From positions 98,371,001 through 98,435,000 of the forward strand of contig CM074861.1 of NCBI GenBank assembly GCA_037501455.1: 64,000 nucleotides of DNA, in the 5' to 3' direction. Every line of letters begins with the position of its first letter. Position 1 is the first letter of the stretch. Both the position numbers and the translations under genes were made by a program. Positions 42,924-55,470 of the stretch are shown here, in pieces. The notes beneath the pieces were generated by a model. The model was not told the DNA's origin. It did not search any database and saw nothing but the letters and a program-made list of their open reading frames with translations. The stretch is from Lantana camara (lineage: Eukaryota > Streptophyta > Magnoliopsida > Lamiales > Verbenaceae).

Positions 42924-45358
42924 TATTTCAGTTGCAGAATTAGGTCTCTAAATGCAAATGTTAGCAAATTTGAAATTCCAGAACGTCAAAGAGAGTTCAA
43001 TCATAACAGAGAAAAAGATAGAGCAAGTTGGAGGTTCTTGAAGCCCAACTTGTAGAAGAAGATGGAGCTGCAATTAGAGAAGCCATTGCTGAAAACGAAG
43101 GTACTTACATGGCGGCGGAATCGGTGGTGGATGCGGTGGTACAAGGTAGTAAGGCGGTGAAGTCTGAACGGTGAACTCAATTGCACAACTTAGAAAAGTG
43201 CATTTAGGGTTATCAAAATCGACGTCGTTTATATCATTATTATATATTTATAATATAATAATATATACAAAATATTATATTATCAAATCGTTGTTTATTA
43301 TAAAACACGATATTACATTATATATTTAATTTGCTGAATTACACATTATTTAAATTATATATATTCTGTATCAAATCATAAAAATTATTGTACAACTACA
43401 TTATAAGGTTTCTTTTTATCTATCACCGATAAGGATTGAAGTAAAAGGTTAATGAATTTATTCTTCAGGTAATGTTTTGAACTTGAATACGAATGTACAT
43501 ACGTTTTTTGGAAAAAAAAAAATGTTTCTTTCTATCTATCTATGATCGATATAAATGACATGATCAACTTCGAATTCGAACTAAACCTATTTCCCTAATT
43601 GAGGAAATATGGCATGGAATTTGGAACGATCGAAAGCGATCCTGCACAATATGTATCAGAATGGACATTTTTTTTTAAACGTACATACCCTCAAAATGGG
43701 CAGAGTAATTCGAACTCAAATTCATTATCCTGAAAAAAGCCTTAATCGGAACAACTACTATTAGTTAGTGAAGACACACTTAAAAATCCTCAATAGTAAA
43801 AAACTCTCTTTATTTGGTTTATCGTGAACTTTCTTCACTACTGCAACTAGCTCGCCACCATTAACATCCCTATGCCTATCTCTGTTCGATAATGGCAAAA
43901 TCTAAAAATGTGTGACCATCTGTATCATGATTTTCTTTGCTAACAGGGTTTTCAGTGGTTTAAGAGTTAAGAATCGCAAAAAACGCGACTCAAACATTAT
44001 GCATTGTTGGACTTTGTTTTGTTGATAATTTGTTGGAATATATTTTCTTTGAAAAGATTCATATTTTGCATATGTTTTGAAAATGTTATTTAATAGGATT
44101 TTGTCCAATTAAAAAGAAAAGTTATTGATCATATCCTAACAAATCATGAGTCCTACATTCAAGGTAATTGATTGATAAAGATCAAGCATGTAAAGGATTT
44201 TTAACCAAATACCAGTAGGAAAATTGAGTAAATGAATCACTATTGAGCCTAATTGATTGGCTCCAATGGCTCCTTCCATTCACATCACAAGTTCAGGTCA
44301 TATAAAGTCTTGGACATATGAAAAAGAAGATGTGTCTATAAGTCCATAAGTGCAAAACAAGTCTATAAGTTCATAAAAGCAAAACTGAGTGTTGTGTCAG
44401 TAAGTCCATAAATGCAAGATAAAATTTGTAAAACCGCAAGTGCAAGACGGTTGTTTTTTCTTGACTGTTGTAAGGATTTGTCCTACGTTGTATTGTGGAG
44501 ATGGTAGTTCTCACGTGTGGTCAGATAATCTGTGGTACTTCAGTGTATTGATACCAAAGTTGAGGTAATATTTCATTAGTATGTTTTTATGAGATAAGTA
44601 AGTGGGTGAGACTTACTTACCCTAGAAGTGTTGGATTGGATGGGGTTACAAAAATTTTCTTGCAATCATGGAGCTAAATAAATTTTATTTGCAAAATTTC
44701 TAAATTCACAACGAGAGGAGTAGGCTTGTCAAACCTGTATAAATCGCTTATATATATTTTTTTTCAGTATTTATTCCATTTTATCTTCGAGGTACCGGTC
44801 CACCCCCAAGGTATCACGCACTCTTGGTATCGTTTACCATATTTTACATTTTACTCTGATTATTCTCTAGTCTAGATCTTATCTCGTTACTTTGTGTTGT
44901 GTTTCATCTATCTTTGTCATTGAAATTATTAACAAGTGGTGTTAGCAAATTGTGTAAGCATCATATATATTATAATAAAAATAAGACATGTACTATGCAT
45001 TAAACTATACATTTCAGTACTTAAAACTAATTGTCCCAATAATATATATATAATTATAAAAAATATCCATAAAATGTTTTCATAACATATCTAATACCAT
45101 AGACACCAAAAAAATAAAATAAAAAAACCGGCCGTCGTTGAATACAAGGTGTTCCGCCACAGCCGTCCCGCTCTGGCGCGGAGCATCAGCAAACAGACAT
45201 GTATGAATATCTGAGCATCTACTAAAAACACAACAACTCTGCATCCCAATTTGTTGCTAAAACTAAATAATTCATCGATCCCTATATATATATAAACAAG
45301 AATCCAAAACATTACATTCCAGGGCCTGGAATTCCCTGAGAAGTGAGAACAGCACACA
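42924..45358. other. Gene-free stretch between RRP46 and the first WAK
   Basis: The part next to 42924 is the 5' flank of RRP46; a minus-strand frame at 43001-43186 is probably 5' UTR or chance. Farther on there is AT-rich DNA without recognised repeats, apart from a run of AAGTCCATAAGTGCAAAAC-like words at 44330-44440. A block at 45125-45195 (TCGTTGAATACAAGGTGTTCCG) recurs upstream of the second WAK at 50643-50700, so it belongs to the WAK duplication unit. Confidence 0.5.
45283..45295 (+). promoter_or_regulatory. TATA-box candidate of the first WAK gene
   Basis: A TATATATATATAA run 64-76 bp before the WAK start codon, at a plausible distance for a TATA box with a short 5' UTR. The second WAK copy has only a weak counterpart (ATGTATAAACG near 50777). 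Confidence 0.4.
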
Positions 45359-48300
45359 ATGGAAATAAGAGCTGTTTTGAAGCTTTGTTTTCTCATTTCC
45401 CTGATGTTTCCCTGGATTGATGCAGATAACTCCACGATGAGTTTCTTGTATCCCATCACTTCATTTTCTGAAGGTGACAACATTGCCAGGCCTGGATGCC
45501 CAACAAAATGCGGGAATTTAACAGTCCCGTTTCCTTTCGGCGTGGGCATAAACTCCGGTTGTTCGATCAACCCATTCTTCGACATACACTGCAACACGTC
45601 TTTCGATCCTCCGAAGGCCTTCCTCACCTCCGACGACCTCGAGGTACATATTCTTGTACAACCAAGGGCGACTCCAGAAATATTAATTAGTGGGGTTAAA
45701 AAAAAAAATTAATTTTTAGTAAAAATATATATCATAAAAAATATTTCTAAAAAAAATTAATTTTTAGTAAAAATATATATTATAAAAAATATTTCTTTTA
45801 ACATATAAATACCTATGAAACTCGAACTGATAACCTATCAATTTTTAAGTGTAAATACTTACTATTAAACTATTTACTTATCATATATTATTAAAAAAAA
45901 TAAAATATTTTATCCAAAATATTTTTTTTTCGATTGTAAGTTTTTTATTTAGACATATGAAAAATAAACATTTTAAAATTTTAGGGGGTCAATAATCATA
46001 ATTTATTTTGAAAGTGGGGTCAAAATGTATAATTATATAAAATTAAGTATTAAGATAAATGAAAATTACTATACATATATATTTAACCAGCAAATTCAAT
46101 GGGGTCAAGTGACCCCACTAGGCCTTACCTGCAATGTTTTCAAACGCGGACCGGAGGTTAAAGCGGCAGCCTTACTGGTCACTGGTCGGATCGGTTCGAC
46201 CGATTCAACCACCGGTCGAACCGGTATGACGTCATAAATAAAAATATTATTTTTAATAATATATATATATTATTAATATGCTAAAATTAAAAATATAATA
46301 TATAATATAGTTCAATATTAGAATAAAAGTGCCATATTCAAGTGTTTAACGTCTAATTTGAGGCATGTGATTTTAAATTTGGGATTTGGGAATTGTAAGT
46401 GTGCAAAAAAAGTTTTCTAAGACTCACAAAAGGTTAAAGGATGTGAGAATTTTAAATTTAAAAAAAAAAAAAAACTGAAAATTGAGTGAACCGGCGGTCC
46501 GGTCCGGTTCACAGGACCAAAGCCGCCGGTTAACCGGCTGGTTTCCGGCCGGTTTTTCCGGTTATGTGCCGGTCCGGTCCACACTGGTTTAGGGGGGTAG
46601 TTCGGACCAGACCAACCACCGGTCGAACCGGCCGGTCCTGTCAGCTTTTGAAAACATTGCTTACCTGGCGTCGCCTTTGTGTACAACTGTTTTTTGTGGT
46701 TTCTGGTTGGAAATGGAAGCAGATATCATCTGTAAAGCATTTCATCGAACAGGTGGTGGACATCACTGAGACGAAGATACGCGTGAGGAACTGCGTCGCC
46801 TCGAGCTGTTACGATCAAAAAGGAGGCTGGGATGGAACCGAATTCGCCATGGATTTATCCGGCACCCCTTTCAGCTTTTCCAACGAAAACAAGCTCACAG
46901 TCGTCGGATGCGACGACGTTGCCTTGATGCGGAGAGGATTTGACCAGCCTTATGTAAGTTCTTGCGTCGCAATGTGCTCCAAAACTCAGGACCTCAGCGA
47001 TGGACTCTGCTCCGGAATCGGGTGCTGTCAGGCCTCCATTCCAAAGGGTCTAAAATCTATATACACAAGCATGACAACATTGTCCGGGCACAAAGACATT
47101 CAGAGTTTCAACCCTTGTGGATACTCTTTTCTTGCGGAGCAAAACAGCTACAGGTTCAACATATCCGACGTCTCAGAAACGTCGTTCCTCAGTTCTTCGT
47201 TGGAAAACGTGCCTCTTGTAATTGATTGGGCCATTGGTACAAGAACTTGCAATACAAGTGGGGTTATCTGTCAGGGAGCGAGTGTTTGTGTAGATTCCGG
47301 CACGACTCTCGGAGGGTACCGTTGTAACTGCTCGGCGGGGTATCAGGGAAATCCGTACCTCAGCCCGGGATGTCAAGGTTGATGACAAAGTTTTTCGATG
47401 ATGAGTGTTCTTGAGTATGTTGAAATCTTGTGAACTGATTGAATGATGTTTATATGACAGATATTGATGAATGCAAATTTAATCCATGCCATCCGAAAGC
47501 CGAGTGCAGAAATAGTCCAGGCTCGTTTAGTTGTGTCTGCTTTACTATGCATGTTGGTGATGGAACAAGAAACGGCACCGGTTGCATACCCAGGCCGCTC
47601 CCGACAAGAACCACCGTAAACACCGAGAATGTAGGTTAGTGTCTTTAAAAGGACTAGTAGAGACGACAGTCGTCCCTGAGTCTGTATGTGTATAGTTCTC
47701 TATTAAATTACAAACGTGCAGTGATGCTTGTGTGCAGGATTACTGGCCGGCGCCGGATTGTTTCTAATAATGGCGATTGCCTTCTGGTTGTACAAGATAC
47801 TGAAGAAGAGGAGAATAAAGCAGCTCAAACAGATGTTCTTCAAACGAAACGGTGGTCTTATGCTGCAGCAACAACTTATTTCATCTCATGATAGTGTGCT
47901 TGAGAAAATGAAGATTTTCACAATCAAGGAGCTGGAACGAGCCACGGATCGATTCAACGAGAGTCGAATACTTGGGAAGGGAGGTCAGGGTACGGTCTAC
48001 AAAGGCATGCTGTCAGACGGGAGAATCGTTGCAGTGAAGAAATCCAAGCAGGTGGACGAGCATCAGCTCGTGGAATTCATAAACGAGGTCGTCATACTAT
48101 CCCAAATCAGTCACAGGAACGTTGTAAAAGTACTAGGATGCTGTCTGGAGACAGAAGTTCCATTGCTCGTATACGAATTCGTGCCAAACGGCACCTTATA
48201 CCAGCTGATCCATGATGACAGCACCGCCTTTCCATTTTCTTGGGATCTAAGGTTGAGAATCGCAGCTGAAATAGCTAATGCCCTGGCATACCTACACTAT

Positions 48301-48912
48301 GCAACTTCTGTTCCCATATATCACAGAGACATGAAATCGAACAACATTTTACTGGACGAAAAGTACAGAGCCAAACTCTCTGATTTCGGGATTTCAAGAT
48401 CCGTCGCCATAGACCAGACTCACGTGACCACTATGGTTAAGGGCACGTTCGGCTATCTTGACCCCGAGTACTTCCAAACAGGCAAATTCACAGAAAAGAG
48501 CGACGTCTACAGCTTCGGTGTTGTTCTAGTCGAGCTGCTAACAGGACAAAAGGCAATATCCACGAGCACGACAGAAGAAGAGAGAAGCTTGGTCACACGT
48601 TTTCTGCTAACCATGAAAGAGGACTGCCTGAAGACGATTCTTGATGGTCAGATAACAGAACACGGCGTCAACGAAGAGCACGTGGTCGTCGCTAACCTGG
48701 TGAAAAGATGCCTGAATTTGAACGGGAAGAAACGGCCGACGATAAGAGAGGTGGCGATGGAGCTGGATAGTATCAGATCATGTGAAAACCCGTCGTATAT
48801 TGGATCCGTGAATGAAGATATGTGCTGCATGGAAGCAGACATGTTCGTAGTTGAGGATGATGACTCTTCCTCGTCGACAGGGCCTGTAAGCTTGGAAGTC
48901 ATCACGAGATAA
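45359..48912 (+). CDS. WAK: Wall-associated receptor kinase, copy A (752 aa, four exons)
   Basis: Predicted exons: 45359-45643, 46753-47377, 47461-47634 and 47738-48912. The protein begins with a signal peptide ([20 protein letters not shown]), followed by the Cys-rich galacturonan-binding domain ([19 protein letters not shown]...). Exon 2 holds the rest of the ectodomain ([26 protein letters not shown]) and the start of an EGF module. Exon 3 is a calcium-binding EGF domain ([16 protein letters not shown]). A membrane span (about 363-380) leads to a Ser/Thr kinase with [11 protein letters not shown], the catalytic Lys in [25 protein letters not shown] and TFGYLDPEY; it is an RD kinase. WAKs link pectin in the cell wall to intracellular signalling in growth and defence. 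Intron 1 is 1.1 kb because two nested hAT-like elements sit in it; the same intron in copy B is 80 bp. Confidence 0.95.
45663..46679. mobile_element. hAT-like non-autonomous element in WAK-A intron 1
   Basis: A 1,017-bp insertion with ends CAAGGGCGACTCCAG and (reverse complement of the right end) CAAAGGCGACGCCAG, flanked by a perfect 8-bp duplication TGTACAAC (45655-45662 and 46680-46687). Comparison with the uninterrupted intron of copy B confirms the insertion point. It carries no transposase and contains a second hAT-like element at 46132-46659. Confidence 0.92.
46132..46659. mobile_element. Nested hAT-like MITE
   Basis: 528 bp with inverted ends CAATGTTTTCAAA and TTTGAAAACATTG and a perfect 8-bp duplication CTTACCTG (46124-46131 and 46660-46667). 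Just inside both ends lie GC-rich stretches built from CCGGT and ACCGG words (for example GGTCGAACCGG), which could form a large stem. It inserted into the older element at 45663-46679. Confidence 0.92.
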
Positions 48913-50858
48913 CAAAACCAAGTTTATGTGTGGTGGGAATGGGAAGTTGAATAAAAGCCTCGTTTTTTATTCTGTTTTTCCCATTTTAAGACAATTTTTG
49001 GGACTGAGTTTCTTTAACGTATATAAACATTGGATTTCAATCCAAAATGAATTATGATATTATATCATAAACTTGATTTGGTGAATTATACATTATTGGA
49101 AATGAATACATATATTACTAAGAATCATACCTATATTATCCATATATATTATACTGGGTTGAATCCCAACACCCCTTGTACTTTTATGTTTTAGTGCATT
49201 TTACTCCATAATCCTTGAAAAATGTTGCATTAAATCCTTTTTATATTATTCTGGCAGAATATTCGATTTGTCCAACATCACTGTGATCCAAGAGCAAGAC
49301 CACAGTCATCATATTCCTTTCTCCAAATCAAACAAAATTCATACCTCATTCGACTTTTAACCCTTTTTACATTATTCAGGCGGAATATTTTGGGAACATT
49401 CCGTTCAAAATTAACTTTGACCGTTGATTTCTCCTCCATCACCGTGATCCAAGAGTCAAGATCACCGTCATCGTATTCCTCTCTCCAAATCGAACAAAAC
49501 TCATACCCCATTCGACCCTTAACCCTTTTTACATTATTTCGGCGGAATATTTTGAGAATATTCCGGTCAAAATTTCGTTCAAAATTAATTTTGACCTTCG
49601 ATTTCTCTTCCGTCACCTTGATCCAAGAGTCAATTGCAAGACCACCATTATCGTATTCCTCTATCAAAATCGAACAAAACTCATACCCCATTCGACCCAA
49701 TTGGTCGTCGGAAGTCTCCTACAAAACTTTGTCGGTCGTTCACCATTTTTGACCGTTGATTCCCCCTTCGTCAATTGTCGGATTTTGATTTCGAAACCAA
49801 CATTGTGTTCTTTGTGTTGAGAGCTTTAATTTGATGTATAATATCAATACATTTAACATCTAATTTGTACAAATTTACCTTCAAAAATCACGCAGAATTT
49901 TGTTCTAAAACTTCAATCTAATATTCCTCAAAATTCCCCCCAAAATAGGTTAAGTATAACATTTTTCGAAGATAAGGGAAAAAATTACATCGATTTAAAG
50001 GTTGAAAGGACAAAATGCACTAAACCCCAAAGAACAGGAATTGTCTGAAATTAGCCCTATTATATATTATACTTATAAATCATGTTATATTAAACTATAT
50101 ATTATGTTATTAAAATACACAAATCCTTAATCAACATATTATTCAAACACATATTTATGTCATTAACTTATTAGTATATGATATTCATTATCTTTGTCCA
50201 ATCATACACTTAGGTGAAAAAAAGATTAGGATCAAAAGACATTTTTAGAGAAGCAAAATTAAGATTTTTTTTAATATAAAATATTTATAAATACATTTAT
50301 ACATTCAATCATGGGTTTTCTTTGAAAACTTCCCATGAGTTGAAAAAATTTCTATTTGCTCCCAATTTTCAAAATTATTCCTCATATACTACATATTGCA
50401 AAAAATATACAACATTTGGGGATTTAAGTACATGATTCTTGAGTTTTTATACCACGTTTATGAAAAATGGGGAGTAAACGGGAATATAATTATGATTCTC
50501 ATCTGCAGAGTAAAGAGAAATAGTTTTGAAAATGGGAAACAAACAGAAATTTGAGTCCCCATTTGAGGATTTTTCGGGAATTGCCCGTTTAATCATACCT
50601 TCTATAAATAACTTGAAGTATTCAACTACAATATCAAAAGCCGGCTGTCGTTGAACACAAGGTGCTCCGCCACAGCCGGCCGTCCTGCTCCAGCGCAGAG
50701 CATCTACTAAAATGTAAAAAAGACAACAACTTTGCATCCCAGTTTGGGGGTAAAACTAAAGAATTCTTCGATCCATATGTATAAACGAGAGTTTTAAGGT
50801 TCCAAAAATTCCTGGGCCTGGAATATAGTTCCCCGAGAAGTGATTAGAACAGCAAACA
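48913..50858. other. WAK-A to WAK-B intergenic stretch
   Basis: Contains the inverted-repeat element with internal tandem repeats at 49156-50057, and an inverted-repeat block at 50312-50590 (GAAAACTTCCCATGAGTTGA against TTTGAGTCCCCATTTGAGG-like text) related to 24118-24230. The segment at 50643-50700 and the 60 bp before 50859 repeat sequences found upstream of WAK-A, marking the duplication unit. Confidence 0.5.
49156..50057. mobile_element. Mutator-like MITE candidate with internal tandem repeats
   Basis: The left end reads GGGTTGAATCCCAAC... and the reverse complement of the right end reads GGGCTAATTTCAGACA...; both then share GT.CTTT and TTTAGTGCATTTT words. Nine-base flanks are TATTATACT and TATTATATA (7 of 9). 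Inside, 49236-49700 holds three diverged units of about 130-165 bp, each with GGCGGAATATTTTG-like, GTGATCCAAGAG and CTCATACCCCATTCGACCC words. The long minus-strand ORF at 49278-49700 is a by-product of these repeats. Confidence 0.55.
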
Positions 50859-53383
50859 ATGAAAATAAGCTCTGGTTTAAAGCTTTCATTACTTGTCATT
50901 TCCCTGTCGTTTCCCTGGATTCATGCAGATAGCTCCACAACGAGTTTTCTATATTCAGACACTTCCTTTTCTGAAGGTGGCAACATTGCCAGGCCTGGAT
51001 GCCCAACAAAATGCGGGAATTTAACAGTCCCTTTTCCTTTCGGCATCGGCATAAACTCCGGTTGCTCGATCAACCCATTCTTCGACATACACTGCAACAT
51101 ATCTTTCGATCCTCCGAAGGCCTTCCTCACGTCCGACGACCTCGAGGTACGTATTCTTGTACAACTGTTTTTGTGGTTTCTGGTTGGAAATGGAAGGAGA
51201 TATCAGTATAGCATTTCGTCGAACAGGTACTGAGCATAACGGAGACGAAGATACGCGTGCGGAACCGCGTCGCCTTGAACTGTTACGATGGCAACGGAGG
51301 CTTAAATGGAAGCACAGATTCGGTCATTGATTTGTCCGGTACCCCTTTCAGCTTCTCCAATGAAAACAAGCTTACAGTCGTCGGATGCGACGACATTGCC
51401 TTAATGCGGAGAGGCGTGGACCTGCTTTCTCCTTATGCCAGTTCTTGCGTCGCAATGTGCTCCAAAACTCAGGACCTCAGCGATGGATTCTGCTCCGGAA
51501 TCGGGTGCTGTCAGGCCTCCATTCCAAAGGGTCTAAAATCTATATACACAAGCATGACGACATTGTCCGGTCACAAAGACATTAACAGTTTCAACCCTTG
51601 TGGATACTCGTTTCTTGCTGAGCAGAACAGCTACAGGTTCAACATATCCGACGTTTTGGAACCGTCCATCAATCGGACGTTGGAAAACGTGTCGCTCGTC
51701 ATTGATTGGGCGATCGGTACAAGAACTTGCAATAGGAGTCGGGTTATCTGTCAGGGGGAGAGTGTTTGTGTTGATTCCGGCACGACTCTTGGAGGGTACC
51801 GATGTAACTGCTCGGTGGGGTATCATGGAAATCCGTATCTCAGTCCGGGATGTCAAGGTTGATGACAATGTTATTTGATTATGAGTGTTATTTTGAAATC
51901 TTGTGAACTGATGGAATGATATTTTATATGACAGATATTGATGAATGTAAGTTTAATCCATGCCATCCGAAGGCTGAGTGCAGGAACCTTCCGGGCTCGT
52001 TTAATTGTTCGTGCTTTCCAACTTATGTTGGTGATGGTACAAAATACGGCACCGGTTGCATATCCGCGCCACCTCCCACAAAAACCACCCTGTATGCAGG
52101 TTAGTGTATAACATCAGGATCGGTAGAGGCAGCCATCTCTTGAGTTTGTATTGTATAGTGTTTTATTGAATTTCGAATGTGTCCTGATTCTTGTGGTTAT
52201 GTGTGCAGGATTACTCGTCGGCGCAGGATTGTTTCTAATAATGGCGATCGCCTTTTGGTCGTACAAGATACTAAAGAAAAGGAGAATTAAGCAGCTCAAA
52301 CAAACATTTTTCAAACGCAACGGCGGTCTTATGCTGCAGCAACAACTTATTTCATCTCATGATAGTGTGCTTGAGAAAATGAAGATTTTCACAATCAAGG
52401 AGCTGGAACGAGCCACGGATCGATTCAACGAGAGTCGAATACTTGGGCGCGGAGGTCAGGGTACTGTTTACAAAGGCATGTTATCGGATGGGAGAATTGT
52501 TGCAGTGAAGAAATCCAAGCAAGTTGATGAGCATCAGCTCGTGGAATTCATAAACGAGGTTGTCATCTTATCCCAAATCAATCATAGGAATGTTGTAAAA
52601 GTACTAGGATGCTGTCTTGAGACAGAAGTTCCATTGCTCGTGTACGAATTCGTGCCAAACGGCACCTTATACGAGCTGATCCATGATGACAGCACCGGTT
52701 TCCCCTTTTCTTGGGATCTAAGGTTGAGAATCGCAGCTGAAATAGCTAATGCCCTGGCTTACCTACACTATGCAACTTCTGTTCCCATATATCACAGAGA
52801 CATGAAATCGAACAACATTTTATTGGACGAGAAGTACAGAGCCAAACTGTCTGATTTCGGGATTTCAAGATCCGTAGCCATAGACCAGACTCACGTCACC
52901 ACAATGATTAAGGGCACATTCGGCTATCTTGACCCCGAGTATTTCCAGACAGGCAAATTCACAGAAAAGAGCGACGTCTACAGCTTCGGTGTCATTCTAG
53001 TCGAGCTGTTAACAGGACAAAAGGCAATATCTACGAGCACGACAGAAGAAGAGAGAAGCTTGGTCACACGTTTTCTGCTAACCATGAAAGTGGACTGCCT
53101 GAAGAAGATTCTTGATTGTCAGATAACAGAACATGGCGTCAACGAAGAGCACGTGGTCGTCGCTAACCTGGCGAAAAGATGCCTGAATTTGAACGGGAAG
53201 AAACGGCCGACAATAAGAGAGGTGGCGATGGAGCTGGATAGTATCAAAACATGTGAAAACCCGTCATACGTTGGATCCATGAATGAAGATATGTGCTGCA
53301 TGGAAGCAGAAATATTCATAGGTGAGGATGATGACCCTTCCTCATCGACAGGGCCTGTAAGTTTGGAAGTTATCACGAGATGA
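50859..53383 (+). CDS. WAK: Wall-associated receptor kinase, copy B (752 aa, four exons)
   Basis: Predicted exons: 50859-51146, 51227-51857, 51935-52099 and 52209-53383. The domain order is as in copy A: signal peptide ([18 protein letters not shown]), Cys-rich wall-binding domain, EGF, calcium-binding EGF ([16 protein letters not shown]), membrane span ([16 protein letters not shown]) and RD kinase ([28 protein letters not shown]). The kinase exon is nearly identical to copy A, while the ectodomain differs more, including small indels that cancel in total length. One ectodomain Cys of copy A (VRNCVASSC) is Arg here (VRNRVALNC), so a disulfide may be lost. The two genes are tandem duplicates in the same orientation; upstream sequence is duplicated too. 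Confidence 0.95.
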
Positions 53384-54315
53384 CAAATACCAATTTTTAA
53401 GACCATTTTTGGCTTTCCATAGCTATTCTTTATGGGACTGGGTTTCTTAAATGTATATAAAAATTGATTTTCGGTCCAAAATGTCTAAGTAATTAGAGTA
53501 CCAGAAAGCTAATCTTATCATTACATGACTGGTTTGGTGTTGGTTTGAAATGAGGCGTGTTGTTGTTGCTCAGTTTGGCTTGTTTAAAAACAAGGTTTCT
53601 TACTTTGTCTAATGGTATGTTGGCCGTCTGAATTTAAGGTTAATTCTTTCATTCTTTTTATATTATTATTTCGGTAATTCGACTAGGCATCGTACTGAAA
53701 TTATTTCTGTACCTAAAATTTCAATTTGTAATAGCGTACCAAAATATTGATCCGGTCAATTTGGTAATACCAAGTAGACATTCCTAATATTGGATCTATA
53801 TGTAATATTAGAATTTTTTTACATATTAGTCCCTGTGTTAATCCTAATTAACACAGAAAATCTTATGATATGAAAATTGACACAAATAAGCCTTGACAGA
53901 GGTTTATAGTTCATCGTCAATGGAGTTTTATTTACTTTATTTCTCTAAGCAACTAAGACACCTTAATAATAAAAAAGTAAGGACGAAATAAATTATGATT
54001 TGTTATTAGTTCTGACACGCTAACGCCTAATCAGAGTCGGATGAAAAGGGCGTAGCGACCGGAGTAGAGGTGTAGAGGAGACAGCGGAAGAGCAGGGACA
54101 ACAACAGGCAGGCAGGGGAAGAGCATGGAGCCGACAGCTGGGAGGATGAAATCACTGAACTTTAGCTCTATAACTTTGTTAACAAATTAATGGGCTTGAG
54201 TATTGATGCTTACTTCTTGAACCAGTTCTTTCTCAGTGAGAGTTATTAGCTTTTGCTGCTGCAAATGCACCAAAATTATAATCAATGAGAATAAATAAAA
54301 AATCAGCACGCAGCC
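53384..54315. other. Gene-free stretch downstream of WAK-B
   Basis: 3' flank of WAK-B, then AT-rich DNA. At 54030-54150 there is a purine-rich, GC-richer patch (GAGACAGCGGAAGAGCAGGG) of unknown origin without an open frame that I trust. No repeat or gene was recognised before the glyoxalase remnant. Confidence 0.4.
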
Positions 54316-54795
54316 TATTGCTGATTTGGCTCAAGAAACGGCTTCATGTTGTTTATCGTGTTGGTGATCTTGACAAGACTGTACATTTCCTTTCTCAATT
54401 ATATTCTCTCTCTGTATGTATGTAGTATGTACCTATGTATGTTATGTTTGGTGTTACATGAATACAGATTCTACATGGAACATGAAACTGTTGAGGTATC
54501 CTGAGGATAGATATTCGAATGCATTTTTCGGTTATGGAGCTGAAATTTCACGCTTCGCTATGGAGCTTACTTACAGTATGTCCTCTGTGTGTGTCTTTGT
54601 AATTGAAACTTAATAATCTAAAATGCTGACTTTGCTTGCTTCCAGATTATTGAGTCGACCGTTACGATTTTGGAACAGGATTCGGACATTTTGGCATAGC
54701 ATGCGAGGATGTGAGTGTAAAAAGGCTTATTAGCTTCGGATTTCAGCTTCTACTACATACTCAAATTATGTTGCATTTGATTGCTATAAAGAAGT

Positions 54796-55420
54796 TGTTA
54801 GGATAGCACCCCGGATCTGATAGTATATTGTTTCTTGAATTGACCACAATAAATGATATAGAATAGAGAATGAAAAAGGTAAGACACGAGAATTTACGTG
54901 GTTCGGCAAAATTTGCCTACGTCCACGAACAAGGGGAGCGATTCCACTATAACAGAGAGTTTACAACAATTAGAGAAAAACCTATCCTCTAATTAACCCA
55001 ACACTCACAGAGAACCTCACAATTCTATCACAAGAATTAGCTCTCAAGTGTTTCCCAAACTCTCTAATTTACAAGCCTCACAACAGGATTTCACGAAGCA
55101 TAGGACTTTGCTTCGACTCTCTAGGCCTTTTATATTTTCAGCTCTCTCAAAACTGAACAAGAAGTCTTCTATTTATAGAAGAATTCCAACCAAGGACAAC
55201 TAGGTGACAACTCTTCGACAACTCGTTGACAATTCAACGACAACTTGTTCGCCAACTCAATTCTAACTTGTCGCCAACTTGTTCACAACCTTGCGACAAC
55301 TCAGATACAACTTGTTGACAACCTAGGCGCCAACTCAGCGCCACCTAGGCGCCAACTCAGCCCTAACATGGAACTTTCTTCATCATTTCTAAAGATTAAT
55401 TTAAGCCACTTTTTCTAACA
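54796..55420 (-). repeat. 3' LTR of the Copia element
   Basis: 625 bp, TG...CA. It contains a series of GCCAACTCAG and GACAACTTGTT-like words around 55200-55360, a short degenerate direct repeat also present in the other LTR. Confidence 0.96.
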
Positions 55421-55470
55421 AATCTCCACCTTGGCTTAAATTCAGGCTCGCTCCACCTTCGAGATAAAAC

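Noticed and set aside
49278..49700. A 140-codon repetitive minus-strand ORF
   Set aside because: It comes from three tandem DNA units inside a MITE-like element; the repeated peptide simply reflects the repeated DNA.
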